Below, in pieces: positions 46,766 to 56,481 of a DNA stretch of 64,000 bases. Position numbers and translations under genes: made by a program. The number at the start of each line of letters is the position of its first letter. Positions within the stretch are counted from its first letter, which is position 1. Location of the stretch: positions 177,238-241,237 of the forward strand of contig NZ_JQED01000037.1 of the NCBI RefSeq assembly GCF_000764225.1, written 5' to 3'. The notes under the pieces were generated by a model, which saw only the letters and a list, made by a program, of their open reading frames with translations, was not told where the DNA came from and made no database searches. The stretch is from Colwellia psychrerythraea (GTDB lineage Bacteria > Pseudomonadota > Gammaproteobacteria > Enterobacterales > Alteromonadaceae).

Positions 46766-47376
46766 AAATACTCATTGCCGATGACCATGCCATTGTACGT
46801 AGCGGCCTGACTCTCTTATTAAACTCTCAGCTTAGCTATCAAGTTATGGCGAGTGTTAGCAATGGTGAACAGCTATTACTAGAATGTCAGGCTAACCAAC
46901 CAGATCTCATTATCACAGACTTATCAATGCCAGGGTTAGGTGGTGTTGAATTAATACGGCGTATATTACTTAAATGGCCCAGTATTAATATTATGGTTTT
47001 TAGTATTTATCAGAACCCTTATTTGGTGAAGCGTTTAATTGATATGGGGGTAAAAGGTTATATCAGCAAAAATAGTGATACTGAAATTCTTCTCGCTGGC
47101 ATTAAGGCGATTAACAGGGCTGAAATCTATAGTAGTCCTGACATATGTATGGATACGGAACAAGAAAAGCCCTTATCAAAACTGACAGCTAGAGAACTTG
47201 ACATATTCTGTTGTATCGCAAATGGCTTGAGTGCAAAACAGTCCTCAGAGAAGCTGTTTTTATCAGAAAAAACGGTTTCTAATAATGTATCCCTTATCAA
47301 GAAAAAGCTAAAAATTGCAAGCTCAATTGAAATTGTTCATTTAGCCATACTTGAAGGTCTTGCTAGTCCTAGCTAG
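46756..47376 (+). CDS. NarL/LuxR-type response regulator
   Basis: A 206-residue regulator: receiver domain with DDH (9-11), D55 in ITDLSMPG and K104 in YISKNSD; C-terminal LuxR-type helix-turn-helix (about 140-200; LTARELDIFCCIANGLSAKQSSEKLFLSE... with KTVSNNVSLIKKKL). It is the partner of the NIT-domain kinase, whose stop it overlaps. The targets are not known; the chemoreceptor 145 bp downstream is a candidate. Confidence 0.93.
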   Translation: MPIKILIADDHAIVRSGLTLLLNSQLSYQVMASVSNGEQLLLECQANQPDLIITDLSMPGLGGVELIRRILLKWPSINIMVFSIYQNPYLVKRLIDMGVKGYISKNSDTEILLAGIKAINRAEIYSSPDICMDTEQEKPLSKLTARELDIFCCIANGLSAKQSSEKLFLSEKTVSNNVSLIKKKLKIASSIEIVHLAILEGLASPS

Positions 47377-47521
47377 TTGTTTTTTCTATTAAAACAGAGG
47401 GGTGACTTCTGTTATAAAAATTCTTCCTAGGGTTTTGTATCATAAAAAATGCGACAAAGAGGGATTACAATAAGTTAATGGTTTTTAAAAAAAGAAATAT
47501 ACTCAATCTCAAGGAATAGTA

Positions 47522-49537
47522 ATGATTAGAAAAATGAAAATAAGTTCGCGGTTAACAGTGGGTTTTTTAATGTTAGTACTCATCCTCGCGATATCATCCA
47601 TGAGTTCAATATTTCAAATCACTGCTATCACCAATAATGCTAACAAAGTTGTTGAATTAAGAATTCCAACCGCACAGGCAAGCGCTAGTGTTCTAAATGG
47701 CGTTAATCATGCCCTTGCAGCTTTAAGAGGTTGGATGTTATTAGGTGAAGATAAATTCAAGGCAGAAAGAAAATTAGCATGGGATACCGAAATAAACCCC
47801 GCGATAGTGGCATTAAATAAAATGTCTGTTAACTGGACAAATCCTGAGAATATCAGCCGCTTAAAAGAATTAAAGACTTTACTGGTGAGGTTTGAACAGC
47901 AACAAAATAACATCGAAGAGATAGCACAAACGTTAGGTAATACACCTGCAATTGAAATGCTCTATCAACAAGCAGTACCACAAGCATCTATTATGTCTAA
48001 GGAAGTAACAAGATTAATTGATATTGAACTGGGTTTAAATGCAAGTAGCGAAAGGAAAGCTTTGTTAGGAATGATGGCTGATGTACGTGGTTCATTGGGT
48101 TTAGCGCTTGCTAATATCCGGGGGTATTTGTTATCGGGTGAGGAGCATTATCGATATTCTTATGAACAATTATGGCGTAAAAATCAACGTAGATTTTCAG
48201 AGTTAACACAGCAACGAGCATTACTTAATGACGAGCAAAAGAAAGCTCTATTAAACTTTTCAAAAGCCATGGATGTATTTTTACCCCTGCCTGGGAAAAT
48301 GTTAGATGCCAGATCAAAGGATAACTGGAATATTGCAAACTATTGGTTGGCAACGAAAGCTGCACCCTTAGGCTTTGAAATTAAAACAATATTAAATGAT
48401 ATGGCTATTAATCAAAAAACCTTATTAAAGACGGATGCCAGTATCTTACTCGAAACCAGTGATAATGCCATCTCTGTTGCTTGGTCTTTACTGTTTGTCG
48501 GTATCTTCGCTGCGACTAGCTTATCAATTATCATTATTCGAAGTATCATTCCTCCCCTTAATTTTATATCAAAGGGGCTAATTGATATAAAGCGTAATAA
48601 CGATTTAACAATTAGTCTGAATAATAAAGGGAATGATGAAATTTCGGAAATGGCTAGTGCGTTAAACAATGTATTCTCAACCTTTAAGGCCTCCTTACAT
48701 GAGGTTTCAAGTGCAAGTAATCAAATTTCGGTTACCGCGGAAGAAACTTCGATTATTTCAACTCAAATAGCGAGTTCCATTGAAAATCAAGCCGGGCAAA
48801 CCGAGTTGATTGCCACTGCGATAAATGAAATGACCGAAACTACCAAAGAAGTAGCACAAAGTATTTCTAATACCTCTAATGCATCAGATGACGCCCATGT
48901 CCATGTTAGTACAGGTACAGAAATTATGGAAAAGACTATTCATTCAATTAACGGTCTGGCCAAAAAAATAGTTGATACTAGTCACACAGTAAACGAATTG
49001 GAACAAAAGAGTCGTGAAATAGCTAACGTGCTCGAAGTGATAAACTCTATTGCGGATCAAACTAATTTATTAGCGCTTAATGCTGCTATTGAAGCCGCTA
49101 GAGCAGGTGAGCAGGGCAGAGGCTTTTCAGTCGTTGCCGATGAAGTGCGTGCATTAGCAGCGAGAACACAAGAATCAACGGGTGAAATTAGTTCCATAAT
49201 TAATAAATTACAACAAAGTGCAAAAGTGGCAGTGACCTCTATTGTTGAAAGTCAAGAGCAGGTCGATGATGTGGTTAATCAAGCACAATTGTCTAGCGAG
49301 GTACTTGTTACCATTTCTGAATTTATTACCAACATAAATAATATGAGCAGTCAGATAGCCACAGCATCGGAGCAACAAGGAGTAGTCGCAGAAGAAATAA
49401 ATTTAAATGTGGTTAATATCCATGATAAAACACAAGAGAATGTTGGTGCTGTTTCAGAGTCATCAAAATCAGGCCGTGAATTAGCAGAGCTTTCTATGCA
49501 GATGCATACGCTAGTCTCAAGGTTTAAAATTGCTTAA
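47522..49537 (+). CDS. Methyl-accepting chemotaxis protein with helical bimodular sensor domain
   Basis: A 671-residue chemoreceptor: TM1 about 13-33, a long helical periplasmic domain (about 40-315) of the HBM type (two stacked helical bundles, with [15 protein letters not shown] and [17 protein letters not shown] as the internally repeated segments), and TM2 about 318-340. A HAMP and the signalling hairpin with [20 protein letters not shown] follow. It relays a ligand signal to CheA. HBM receptors elsewhere bind organic acids; position after a NIT kinase hints at co-sensing of respiration substrates. AAGGA lies 6 nt before the ATG. Confidence 0.92.
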   Translation: MIRKMKISSRLTVGFLMLVLILAISSMSSIFQITAITNNANKVVELRIPTAQASASVLNGVNHALAALRGWMLLGEDKFKAERKLAWDTEINPAIVALNKMSVNWTNPENISRLKELKTLLVRFEQQQNNIEEIAQTLGNTPAIEMLYQQAVPQASIMSKEVTRLIDIELGLNASSERKALLGMMADVRGSLGLALANIRGYLLSGEEHYRYSYEQLWRKNQRRFSELTQQRALLNDEQKKALLNFSKAMDVFLPLPGKMLDARSKDNWNIANYWLATKAAPLGFEIKTILNDMAINQKTLLKTDASILLETSDNAISVAWSLLFVGIFAATSLSIIIIRSIIPPLNFISKGLIDIKRNNDLTISLNNKGNDEISEMASALNNVFSTFKASLHEVSSASNQISVTAEETSIISTQIASSIENQAGQTELIATAINEMTETTKEVAQSISNTSNASDDAHVHVSTGTEIMEKTIHSINGLAKKIVDTSHTVNELEQKSREIANVLEVINSIADQTNLLALNAAIEAARAGEQGRGFSVVADEVRALAARTQESTGEISSIINKLQQSAKVAVTSIVESQEQVDDVVNQAQLSSEVLVTISEFITNINNMSSQIATASEQQGVVAEEINLNVVNIHDKTQENVGAVSESSKSGRELAELSMQMHTLVSRFKIA

Positions 49538-49631
49538 CCTTGTTAATAATGCATAAGTAAGTGATTATTGATGTTTTCATTTAACAGTGTCGTTTAAGGC
49601 AACCTTTGACTTTGCTTTGAAGGACCGGAAA

Positions 49632-49672
49632 AGTACACTCAGCCGATGGTATCATTCGGGCCTGAGTGTACT
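49632..49672. terminator. Hairpin between chemoreceptor and secreted-protein genes
   Basis: Perfect 11-bp stem AGTACACTCAG/CTGAGTGTACT with a 19-nt loop between convergent genes, no clear T run. Confidence 0.6.
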
Positions 49673-49711
49673 GTTAGTTATAATGCTAGGATGGATTAAA
49701 TATATATATGG

Positions 49712-50161
49712 TTATTTGAAAATTATTTTACGTAATCGATATTCACCAGTTAATTCTCTAACTTCAGGATATTTTGCCGAAGTTTCCTGAGAGATCTTTT
49801 GATTTTCTTCTCCCCAAATTTTCATAAATTTATCATACTTGGCTTTATTAGGGTCTAAATCTTGTGAGTTTTCAAAAGTGACAGTTAAAACTAGATTAAA
49901 GTCTCCACTTTGTGGTAATTCACTGGCCCATATATTCCAATCTTTTATGTGTCCTAAGTCTTTCTGAATTTTTACCGCTTTAATCCAGCTTTTTGTTAAA
50001 CCGGCTAAATAAACATCTTCCATATTGGGATCTACTTTAACTGTCGTGACAGAAAGGACCTCCTTACTTAAGTCATAATCTTTAAACATTTCTAATCGGT
50101 CTTGAGCAGTAACAGGTAGACTAACTAGCAGCGTTATCAAAAAGGTGTTAAATATTTTCAT
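49712..50161 (-). CDS. Small secreted protein, unknown
   Basis: A 149-residue protein with a signal peptide (MKIFNTFLITLLVSLPVTAQ) and a soluble mature domain of about 130 residues with alternating strands and helices (EVLSVTTVKVD..., WNIWASELPQ, FNLVLTVTFEN). The pattern is compatible with a dimeric alpha/beta-barrel fold, but I cannot assign a family. No Cys in the mature part. It is preceded by CGGAGA before the ATG on the minus strand. Monocistronic; function unknown. Confidence 0.7.
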   Translation of the reverse strand: MKIFNTFLITLLVSLPVTAQDRLEMFKDYDLSKEVLSVTTVKVDPNMEDVYLAGLTKSWIKAVKIQKDLGHIKDWNIWASELPQSGDFNLVLTVTFENSQDLDPNKAKYDKFMKIWGEENQKISQETSAKYPEVRELTGEYRLRKIIFK

Positions 50162-50598
50162 TGTGATTTCTCCGAAAGTGAGTTTCTTTAATACACAACT
50201 TAAATCGCATTAAACGGAAGGAGTATAGGTTAATATATGTACTTTGTCCGCCTGATAACATAACGCTTAATCATGATGGAAATTTAACGTTAAATTGTTT
50301 ATCGAAATTAATTTACATATTGTGAACACATGAGGTATATCGCAAACGGCTAACATTATGAAAGCGCACTTTATCGGCAACTTCACTTTCTGGTAAATCG
50401 CAATGAGAATGTATTTTGGGCTTATATTAGAAAAGGTGTTACCTAAGGGCTCGTTTGACATGGATAGCGCTTTAGTAAAAAATACCTAATAAGCTAATTG
50501 ATATGAATAAATGTTAGTTGACTATGACTCTTCATTACTAATTTAAAAACATTGTATTTTCCTCAATAGAGGTAATATTTCAATTATCAGGAGATATT
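50162..50598. other. Intergenic region with a 16-bp palindrome
   Basis: No convincing gene. A perfect 16-bp palindrome AATTTAACGTTAAATT lies at 50281-50296, followed by AAATTAATTT at about 50304. A 64-codon minus-strand frame here has no ribosome site and is not listed as a gene. Confidence 0.4.
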
Positions 50599-51081
50599 GT
50601 GCAGATTTGTGAAATGACAAAGAGTGATTTTGCGTTATTTTGGCCTGTGTTTAAAAATATTGTACTCGCGCAAGAAACGTACGCATTTGATGCAGATATC
50701 GACTTTGAAACAGCTTACCACTTGTGGTGCACCTGCCCAGAAAAAACATATGTGATAAAAGATCATGGCCAAATACTCGGTTCATATTATATAAAGCCAA
50801 ATTCGTCGGGACCTAGTTCTCATATATCTAATTGTGGCTATATGGTAAATCCAGAGAGTCGTGGTCAGGGTATTGCGCGTAAGCTATGTTTGCATTCACA
50901 AGAAATTGCATTAGGGTTGGGTTATACTGCGATGCAATTTAATTCGGTAGTTGCCACGAATGAAATAGCAATCCACCTATGGAAAAAACTTGGATATAAA
51001 GTTATTGGTACCATCCCTGATGCATATAACCATAAACAATTTGGATTGGTTGACTCGTTTATCATGCATAAACAACTGTGA
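50599..51081 (+). CDS. GNAT-family N-acetyltransferase
   Basis: A 160-residue acetyltransferase with the GNAT acetyl-CoA motif SRGQGIARKL (about 97-106, R/Q-x-x-G-x-A type), followed by NEIAIHLWKKLGYKVIGTIPDAY, typical of small-substrate acetylases. The start is GTG at 50599, fixed by AGGAG 6 nt upstream. The substrate is unknown. It is cytoplasmic and reads in the same direction as the Mpo1-like gene 65 bp downstream. Confidence 0.9.
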   Translation: MQICEMTKSDFALFWPVFKNIVLAQETYAFDADIDFETAYHLWCTCPEKTYVIKDHGQILGSYYIKPNSSGPSSHISNCGYMVNPESRGQGIARKLCLHSQEIALGLGYTAMQFNSVVATNEIAIHLWKKLGYKVIGTIPDAYNHKQFGLVDSFIMHKQL

Positions 51082-51146
51082 ACATAACGAGCTGTTAAAG
51101 CAGTAACAGTAAAGTCAGCAGTTGTATCATGTAAACGGAGTATTTA

Positions 51147-51452
51147 ATGTCAAAAAAATATAATAATTTTTCAGAGTTTTATCCTTTTTATTTAAGCCAA
51201 CATGAAAATACCACTTGTCGGCGACTCCATTTTGTTGGTTCTTGCTCTATCATATTACTCATAATTTACGCAGCAGTATTTGGTCATTTATCACTGCTTT
51301 GGTTTATCCCTGTTATCGGCTATGGTTTTGCTTGGATAGGGCATTTTGTGTTTGAAAAAAATAAACCTGCGACTTTTATTTATCCAATTTATAGTTTGAT
51401 TGGAGATTGGGTTATGTTCAAAGATATGTTAATTGGAAAAATTGAATTTTAA
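51147..51452 (+). CDS. Mpo1-like protein (DUF962)
   Basis: A 101-residue membrane protein of the Mpo1/DUF962 family: FYPFYLSQHENTTCRRLHFVG at the start (conserved His residues), two hydrophobic helices, then GHFVFEKNKPATF. Yeast Mpo1 is an iron(II) dioxygenase acting on 2-hydroxy fatty acids in phytosphingosine breakdown. Bacterial members are largely uncharacterised, though the histidines of the active site appear conserved. ACGGAG lies before the ATG. A link to the ceramidase-like gene at 17687 is possible only as a guess. Confidence 0.88.
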   Translation: MSKKYNNFSEFYPFYLSQHENTTCRRLHFVGSCSIILLIIYAAVFGHLSLLWFIPVIGYGFAWIGHFVFEKNKPATFIYPIYSLIGDWVMFKDMLIGKIEF

Positions 51453-51544
51453 CTGTATTATTTTGATGTTTATGCCACCGTTTTAATCGCATTTATTTAA
51501 CACACGCAACGTGCCCAAATATGAATTGCGTTGTATTTAATAAG

Positions 51545-52324
51545 TTAGCTAGGATAAACATAAACATCAAAAAAGAAGTACAAGGTAGTTGCAATGCTTG
51601 CCAGAATAACAAAGCGTCTGACATGTTTTTGAGGCAGTTGGCGAGAGACATTCGCGGCAACATATCCGCCTGCTAAGGTGCCACATAAAACAATAGATCC
51701 TTCATACCAGGCAATGACACCATTATAAATAAATAATGCAATGGCAGTCATTGACACGGTGGAGGAAATCAATAGTTTTAAACCATTCATAGTATTAATA
51801 TTTGTATGGCCTGCTAAGGCTAAATAGCTGAGAGTAATAATACCTAGCCCAGCGTTAAAGAAACCGCCATAGGTCGAAACTCCCAGGAGTATAATTAGCA
51901 GTAAAATACCAGCCATTGATGAAGCGTGGCGATGGATAGACGCCATTTTTTTTAATTTTACGTTAATTTTTCCACCAAAGACAAACAGCAGGGTAGCAAA
52001 TAAAAGCAACCAAGGAATGGCTTCTTTAAATAATGCTTCAGGTGTTATCAACAATAACCATGCACCTGCGATACCACCAATTAAACTGACTATGATGATT
52101 TGAATGAGTTGTTTGTTATGACCAGCAATATCTTTTCTAAAGGCATAAGCTCCACTCATATAACCCGCACATGATGCAAAGGTATTGGTCGCACTTGCTA
52201 TGATAGGAGGAATGCCAACGAACATCAGTGCAGGGAATGTGATGAAACTTCCACCGCCAGCAATAGAGTTAATAACACCGCCGAAAAGACCTGCAAAGAA
52301 GAGAAAAACCAGTTCAAATAACAT
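51545..52324 (-). CDS. TauE/SafE-family permease
   Basis: I take ATG at 52324; an in-frame TTG four codons earlier is less likely. The protein of about 259 residues has eight helices with the two TauE motifs: GVINSIAGGGSFITFPALM and YGGFFNAGLGIITLS. It is only distantly like the other TauE member at 35538. Members export sulfur-containing organic anions or similar; the substrate is unknown. Monocistronic, divergent from the quinol monooxygenase gene. Confidence 0.88.
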   Translation of the reverse strand: MLFELVFLFFAGLFGGVINSIAGGGSFITFPALMFVGIPPIIASATNTFASCAGYMSGAYAFRKDIAGHNKQLIQIIIVSLIGGIAGAWLLLITPEALFKEAIPWLLLFATLLFVFGGKINVKLKKMASIHRHASSMAGILLLIILLGVSTYGGFFNAGLGIITLSYLALAGHTNINTMNGLKLLISSTVSMTAIALFIYNGVIAWYEGSIVLCGTLAGGYVAANVSRQLPQKHVRRFVILASIATTLYFFFDVYVYPS

Positions 52325-52535
52325 CGTTAAAAACAAGCCTTTGAATGTATAATTTGGCTAGAAGATAACACATTTGTATTGAGGACGTTAGCCTTTACCT
52401 TCTACTGCCACTTATTTATCAACCGTTACAGTTGTCTACAATATAATCATTATGACTGTTTGTAATACGCTGATATGATGAGATATTACTATAACAAACC
52501 CAAATAAGCGGATACAAATATAGGAGGCTTGGCTA

Positions 52536-52826
52536 ATGGCAAAAGTTGTTTTACAAGGCTATATTATAGTTCCTAATGAAGGGTTAACTCTTGTGAATAA
52601 AGCGCTTATCTTACATAAAGAACTAACACTGCAAGAGTCTGGCTGTATCACTTTTGAAGTAACTGAAGATAAGAATGATAGCAATAAGTATAATGTTTAC
52701 GAAGAGTTTATAGATCAGCAAGCATTCGATATTCACCAATTAAGAGTTAAAAATTCACACTGGGGCAAAGTTACCGTAAATTTGCAAAGAAATTATCGAA
52801 TAAGTAACGGTGAACAAACAAATTAA
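52536..52826 (+). CDS. Putative quinol monooxygenase (ABM family)
   Basis: A 96-residue single-domain ferredoxin-like fold protein of the antibiotic biosynthesis monooxygenase family: strand GYIIVPNEGL, helix, ESGCITFEVTEDKNDSNKYNVYEEFIDQQAFDIH (shown by its YEEF and the final His). Members such as YgiN oxidise quinols without a cofactor. AGGAGG before the start gives good translation. It begins a plus-strand run with the VOC and cupin genes, with spacings of 42 and 60 bp. Confidence 0.85.
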   Translation: MAKVVLQGYIIVPNEGLTLVNKALILHKELTLQESGCITFEVTEDKNDSNKYNVYEEFIDQQAFDIHQLRVKNSHWGKVTVNLQRNYRISNGEQTN

Positions 52827-52868
52827 TTGTTCTTATATTTGCTCTTTATAATTTTGGAGGGGACTCAA

Positions 52869-53258
52869 ATGTCAGATAGTAAAAAACCAGAGGCAAAATT
52901 AGGTGTTATCGAATGGTGTGATTTGACTGTTGGCAATGCTGACAAAGTGAAAGATTTTTACTCTAGTGTAGTTGGCTGGGAATCAAGTCCTGTTTCAATG
53001 GGGGAATATGATGATTACAACATTAACCTGCCAAAGTCTGGTGATACCATAGCAGGCATATGCCATGCCAGAGGAAGTAATAGCAACTTACCCGCTCAAT
53101 GGCTTATGTATGTTAGAGTAGAGGATGTTGCAGTAAGCGCCCAAAAGTGCAGGGTGTTAGGTGGTAATATTTTGGATGGCCCGCGCAAAATGGGTGCCGA
53201 AAATTTTTGTGTTATTCAAGATCCTGAAGGTGCTGTGTTAGCATTAGTATCGAGCTAA
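52869..53258 (+). CDS. VOC-superfamily (glyoxalase-like) protein
   Basis: The ATG at 52869 has TGGAGGGG 8 nt upstream; a longer in-frame TTG start at 52827 is unlikely. The product of 129 residues has two beta-alpha-beta-beta-beta modules: IEWCDLTVGNADKVKDFYSSVVGWE and QDPEGAVLALV. The usual metal Glu is present near the end (DPEGA), while the first His/Gln position is less clear. Related single-domain VOC proteins have varied or unknown substrates. It is probably in one transcript with the upstream quinol monooxygenase. Confidence 0.87.
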   Translation: MSDSKKPEAKLGVIEWCDLTVGNADKVKDFYSSVVGWESSPVSMGEYDDYNINLPKSGDTIAGICHARGSNSNLPAQWLMYVRVEDVAVSAQKCRVLGGNILDGPRKMGAENFCVIQDPEGAVLALVSS

Positions 53259-53318
53259 TAGTAAAAGTCTAATTATCTTTATTACCCTTAGAGCACGTTA
53301 TTTGTTAAGCAGGATTCT

Positions 53319-53684
53319 ATGAAAAAAATCAATATTAGTGATAAATTTAGCCAGTTCAAAGAAGTCTGGACGCCAAAGGTGATAGCCGAATCTAATGGTC
53401 AATTAGTTAAAATAGCAAAAGGCAGTGGTGAGCTTGTATCGCATAAACACGATAATGAAGATGAACTTTTTATTGTGTTTAAAGGACAACTAACGTTGCA
53501 GTTAAGAAGTGAAAACATCGTACTTAAACCTGGTGAAATGTATGTTGTGCCCAGAGGAGTCGAGCATTGCCCTAAAGCTGAGCCGGATACTCATTTTATG
53601 ATGATTGAGCCATCTTCTACTGCTCATACAGGCGAACATCACACAGAAGTCACTGTATCATCGGAACAGCAGGAATGGATTTAG
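53319..53684 (+). CDS. Cupin-domain protein
   Basis: A 121-residue single-domain cupin: metal-motif one is present as KHDNEDELFIVFKG (HxxxxxE type with upstream His), then GEMYVVPRGVEHCPKAEPD (motif two with His). This matches small cupins that resemble mannose-6-phosphate isomerase-like cupins. The metal ligands appear intact. The substrate is unknown. It is the third gene of the run started by the quinol monooxygenase; CAGGATTCT precedes the ATG. Confidence 0.88.
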   Translation: MKKINISDKFSQFKEVWTPKVIAESNGQLVKIAKGSGELVSHKHDNEDELFIVFKGQLTLQLRSENIVLKPGEMYVVPRGVEHCPKAEPDTHFMMIEPSSTAHTGEHHTEVTVSSEQQEWI

Positions 53685-53802
53685 CACACAGAAATCATGT
53701 GAAGTGACAGATAACAATTAACTATTTATTAGCTTGTTTGTACTTTTTTAGTACGCAAACATTAAAAGGATAGTAGGACTGTTTATAAACAACGGAGTGT
53801 AT

Positions 53803-54243
53803 ATGAATAAATTTGTGATGATATCTGCTTTTGCACTAATGAGTCTGTCTATCAGTAGCTTAGCGAAGACTATTTACGCTGATGTACAGGTTACCGATAT
53901 TATTCCAACGAGTCATACTATTTGGCAGCGTGAGAATCAAAATACGCCCAAATATCCTATTAAACTCGCTCGTTCAGGAATAAGAGGTTGTGCAGTTTTA
54001 GCGTTTAATATTTCAGCCATGGGTAAAACTGAAAATATAGAGGTTATCAATTCATTACCTAAAAAGAGCATTGCTAAATCTGCACGTAAAATGCTAAAAA
54101 AATGGCATTGGGTTCCTGTTTCTTCACAGCAGAAGCCTAGGCTTGAAAAAAGAACGATTAGGCTTGATTTTTGTCTTGGCGGAAAGTCAATTGAACAATC
54201 TCAACAATACTGTTTACAACAAACAAAGTTAGCATGTAGCTAA
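53803..54243 (+). CDS. Secreted protein with TonB-like C-terminal domain
   Basis: The ATG at 53803 has CGGAG 5 nt upstream; an in-frame GTG at 53797 overlaps that site and is less likely. The product of about 146 residues has a signal peptide (to about SLAK) and a TonB C-terminal-like fold (NTPKYPIKLARSGIRGCAVLAF..., ENIEVINSLPKKSIAKSARKMLKKWHWVP). It lacks the membrane anchor and Pro-rich spacer of real TonB, so it probably acts as a free periplasmic domain. Four cysteines sit in the domain and tail. Partner unknown. Confidence 0.78.
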   Translation: MNKFVMISAFALMSLSISSLAKTIYADVQVTDIIPTSHTIWQRENQNTPKYPIKLARSGIRGCAVLAFNISAMGKTENIEVINSLPKKSIAKSARKMLKKWHWVPVSSQQKPRLEKRTIRLDFCLGGKSIEQSQQYCLQQTKLACS

Positions 54244-54284
54244 TTCACACAACAAGCAGACAACACGGTTTGTTAAAGGCGAAT

Positions 54285-54935
54285 ATGAATATTACTGATG
54301 TAGAAAGAGATGCGTTATATAAGGTGATTTATTCACGTAGAGATGTGCGAAAAGATTTTATAGCCAAAGCGATCCCTGATGAGGTCTTAGAGCGTATTTT
54401 AAAGGCAGGGCATCATGCGCCAAGTGTCGGTTTTATGCAGCCTTGGGACTTTATCTTGGTGACCGAGGAAGAAACAAAAAGGGCATTAAAAAAAGGTTAT
54501 GAATCAGCTCGTGTTGAGTCTACCAATCAATTTGACGAAGAAAAAAGAAAAGAATATCAAAGCTTTAAATTAGAAGGTATTTTAGAAGCACCATTAGGGA
54601 TATGTGTAACCTGTGATCGCGATCGTAATGGTCCCGTTGTGATAGGGCGTACAATAAAGCCTGAAATGGATTTGTATAGCACAGTATGTGCAATTCAAAA
54701 TATTTGGTTGGCCGCTAGAGCAGAAAATATAGGCTTGGGTTGGGTAAGTATCATCCATGATAAGGTGTTAAGAGATACATTAGATATACCAGAGAACATA
54801 GAAATAATAGGTTATTTATGTTTAGGTTATGTTTCAACTTTTCAAGACAAGCCCGAATTAGAACAATTTGGTTGGTTACCTAGGGAGAACATTAGCCAAC
54901 TTATCCATAAGGAAAAATGGAATAAAAAGGCATAA
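54285..54935 (+). CDS. bluB: 5,6-dimethylbenzimidazole synthase BluB
   Basis: I take ATG at 54285 with AAAGG upstream; an in-frame TTG at 54270 is less likely. The 216-residue nitroreductase-fold protein matches BluB: RRDVRKDF near the start, HHAPSVGFMQPWDF, CDRDRNGPVVIGR, YSTVCAIQNIWLAARAE, and GLGWVSI. BluB cleaves reduced flavin mononucleotide with oxygen to make the lower ligand of vitamin B12. No cobalamin riboswitch and no other B12 gene is visible nearby, so the gene may serve lower-ligand supply for imported corrinoids. Confidence 0.92.
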   Translation: MNITDVERDALYKVIYSRRDVRKDFIAKAIPDEVLERILKAGHHAPSVGFMQPWDFILVTEEETKRALKKGYESARVESTNQFDEEKRKEYQSFKLEGILEAPLGICVTCDRDRNGPVVIGRTIKPEMDLYSTVCAIQNIWLAARAENIGLGWVSIIHDKVLRDTLDIPENIEIIGYLCLGYVSTFQDKPELEQFGWLPRENISQLIHKEKWNKKA

Positions 54936-55083
54936 TGTTCTTTCACCTGAACTTACAACATCTACAGTCTTGTGAAGAAAACTTCTTTCTTGTTTTCTAA
55001 CTTTACCAATGTTGTCATTGTTAAATTTCCTTTGCTACACCATGCTTTATTAGACATTTTAAAGATAGCTTTAGGACTATTAC

Positions 55084-55821
55084 TTATAATAAACCGTTTG
55101 TTTTTAATATGGAGTCGTAAACACCATTGCTTTTTATTTTTGCTAAGCCTTCATTAAAATCAGCAATAATTTTATTATTTTTAGGATTACTTAATCCACT
55201 GGTAATATGTAATGTATTGCTTGATAGTGGCATTGATGAAAATGCAATTTTATCTTTTAGTTGAGGCGCTTCATTTTTTATAAAAGCACGCGCTACGATT
55301 TCATCCTCTAAGGTTAAATCTATACGTTTATGCACTAACTTTTTCAGGTTATTAATAAATTTTGTCGTTTCTGGTTTTTTGAAATTCATCGCTTGCTTAA
55401 AGTTATCACTGTAACCGTAGTCACGAATTACGCCGACATTTTTTTTGTTTAAGCTTTCTAAGCCATCGTACTCAAATGAATCATCTGCACGTTTGATAAA
55501 TTTTATATTGTTAACAAGATAATCATCGCTGAAATTTAAAAAGGTACTTCTCTTTTTTGTCCACCATGTACCAACGAGAATATCAACTTTGCCTTCTTTG
55601 ACTGATTTGATGGCTCTTGTCCACGGCACGAATTTCATTTCTACTTCATGCCCTTGCTCTTTAAACGCTGCCTGCACTATTTGTAATGCAATGCCTTTGC
55701 CTGGCAAATCAGGGGATAAAAATGGTGGCCAAGCATCACCTATGGCGGTTATTTTTTCAGCATAAGTCACACCTGAAAAAGCCAGTGAAAGGGTAAAGAC
55801 TGTTGATAGTAGACGTTTCAT
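55084..55821 (-). CDS. Periplasmic solute-binding protein (family 3)
   Basis: A 245-residue protein with a signal peptide (MKRLLSTVFTLSLAFSGVTYA) and the SBP_bac_3 fold: ITAIGDAWPPFLSPDLPGKG, VPWTRAIKSVKEGKVDILVGTW, and DYLVNN. No ABC transporter genes are adjacent, so it is either an orphan binding protein or a soluble sensor partner. It resembles the binding protein at 58660, which is coupled to a hybrid kinase. The ligand cannot be read from sequence. Possible AT-rich promoter (TATAAT-like TTATAATTC near 55861). Confidence 0.85.
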   Translation of the reverse strand: MKRLLSTVFTLSLAFSGVTYAEKITAIGDAWPPFLSPDLPGKGIALQIVQAAFKEQGHEVEMKFVPWTRAIKSVKEGKVDILVGTWWTKKRSTFLNFSDDYLVNNIKFIKRADDSFEYDGLESLNKKNVGVIRDYGYSDNFKQAMNFKKPETTKFINNLKKLVHKRIDLTLEDEIVARAFIKNEAPQLKDKIAFSSMPLSSNTLHITSGLSNPKNNKIIADFNEGLAKIKSNGVYDSILKTNGLL

Positions 55822-55939
55822 ATTTGAAATCCTTTGTAGTTGTAATGATATTTTTTTTGTTATAATTCATATTATTTTAAAAAGTGATTTTCAGTATTCT
55901 TCGGCGCCAGTACATCTCACCTGAAACCTTGAATTTGGC

Positions 55940-56419
55940 TTAACGATTCCATTTTCGTTTATTGACAATAAAACCACCGCCAACGGAATAATAAATTTGG
56001 CTAAGTAATAATTCTTCGCCATTATAAGCTCTTAGTTCCATCGCATTAGCATGGTCAGGCAACGTTTGCGGCCCATGAAAAGTAATAGCGTTTTGTCGTG
56101 GAAAACTACTGTCATGCACCCCGAGCAAGGATAAGCGTTGAGTGGTTTCAACTTGTAATAAAAATGCATCAACTATTTCAGGATCAATGGTTTCGGGTTC
56201 GAAGCCGGCTAGCCCTAACAGCACTGCTTTACAGCTACCATGGCTAATTTCAGTTTGCGCAAGAGAGCCAAATAATTCAGTTTTTACGTGGCTTACCCGA
56301 TCTAATACTTTTTTTTGTTGCAGCAATTTACTAAAACGAAATGCTGCCCGCATTGGGCCAACGGTGTGGGAGCTTGAAGGATCAATTCCTATACTAACCA
56401 TGTCAAAAGCACTTATCAT
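55940..56419 (-). pseudogene. sdaA: Truncated L-serine dehydratase (sdaA fragment)
   Basis: The 159-residue frame matches only the N-terminal domain of the single-chain, iron-sulfur L-serine ammonia-lyase (about 455 residues): MISAFDMVSIGIDPSSSHTVGP at the start, GSLAQTEISHG, and SVGGGFIV near the end. It stops six residues later (NKRKWNR, TAA). The C-terminal catalytic domain with its cluster-binding cysteines is absent here and not visible downstream. The gene is therefore probably inactive, left by a deletion joining it to the promoter region of the binding-protein gene. It could also be an ancient N-terminal relic of a two-chain type. Confidence 0.8.
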
Positions 56420-56481
56420 ATAACTTCTCTTGCAACATTTATGTAAGTTCTAGTGTTAAGCTAGAACCGTAAGTTTTAATC

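Noticed and set aside
50267..50461. 64-codon minus-strand ORF
   Set aside because: No ribosome site, irregular composition and no family; it covers a palindrome-rich intergenic stretch.
54244..54284. Cobalamin riboswitch before bluB
   Set aside because: The gap is only about 40 bp and holds no B12-box-like sequence.
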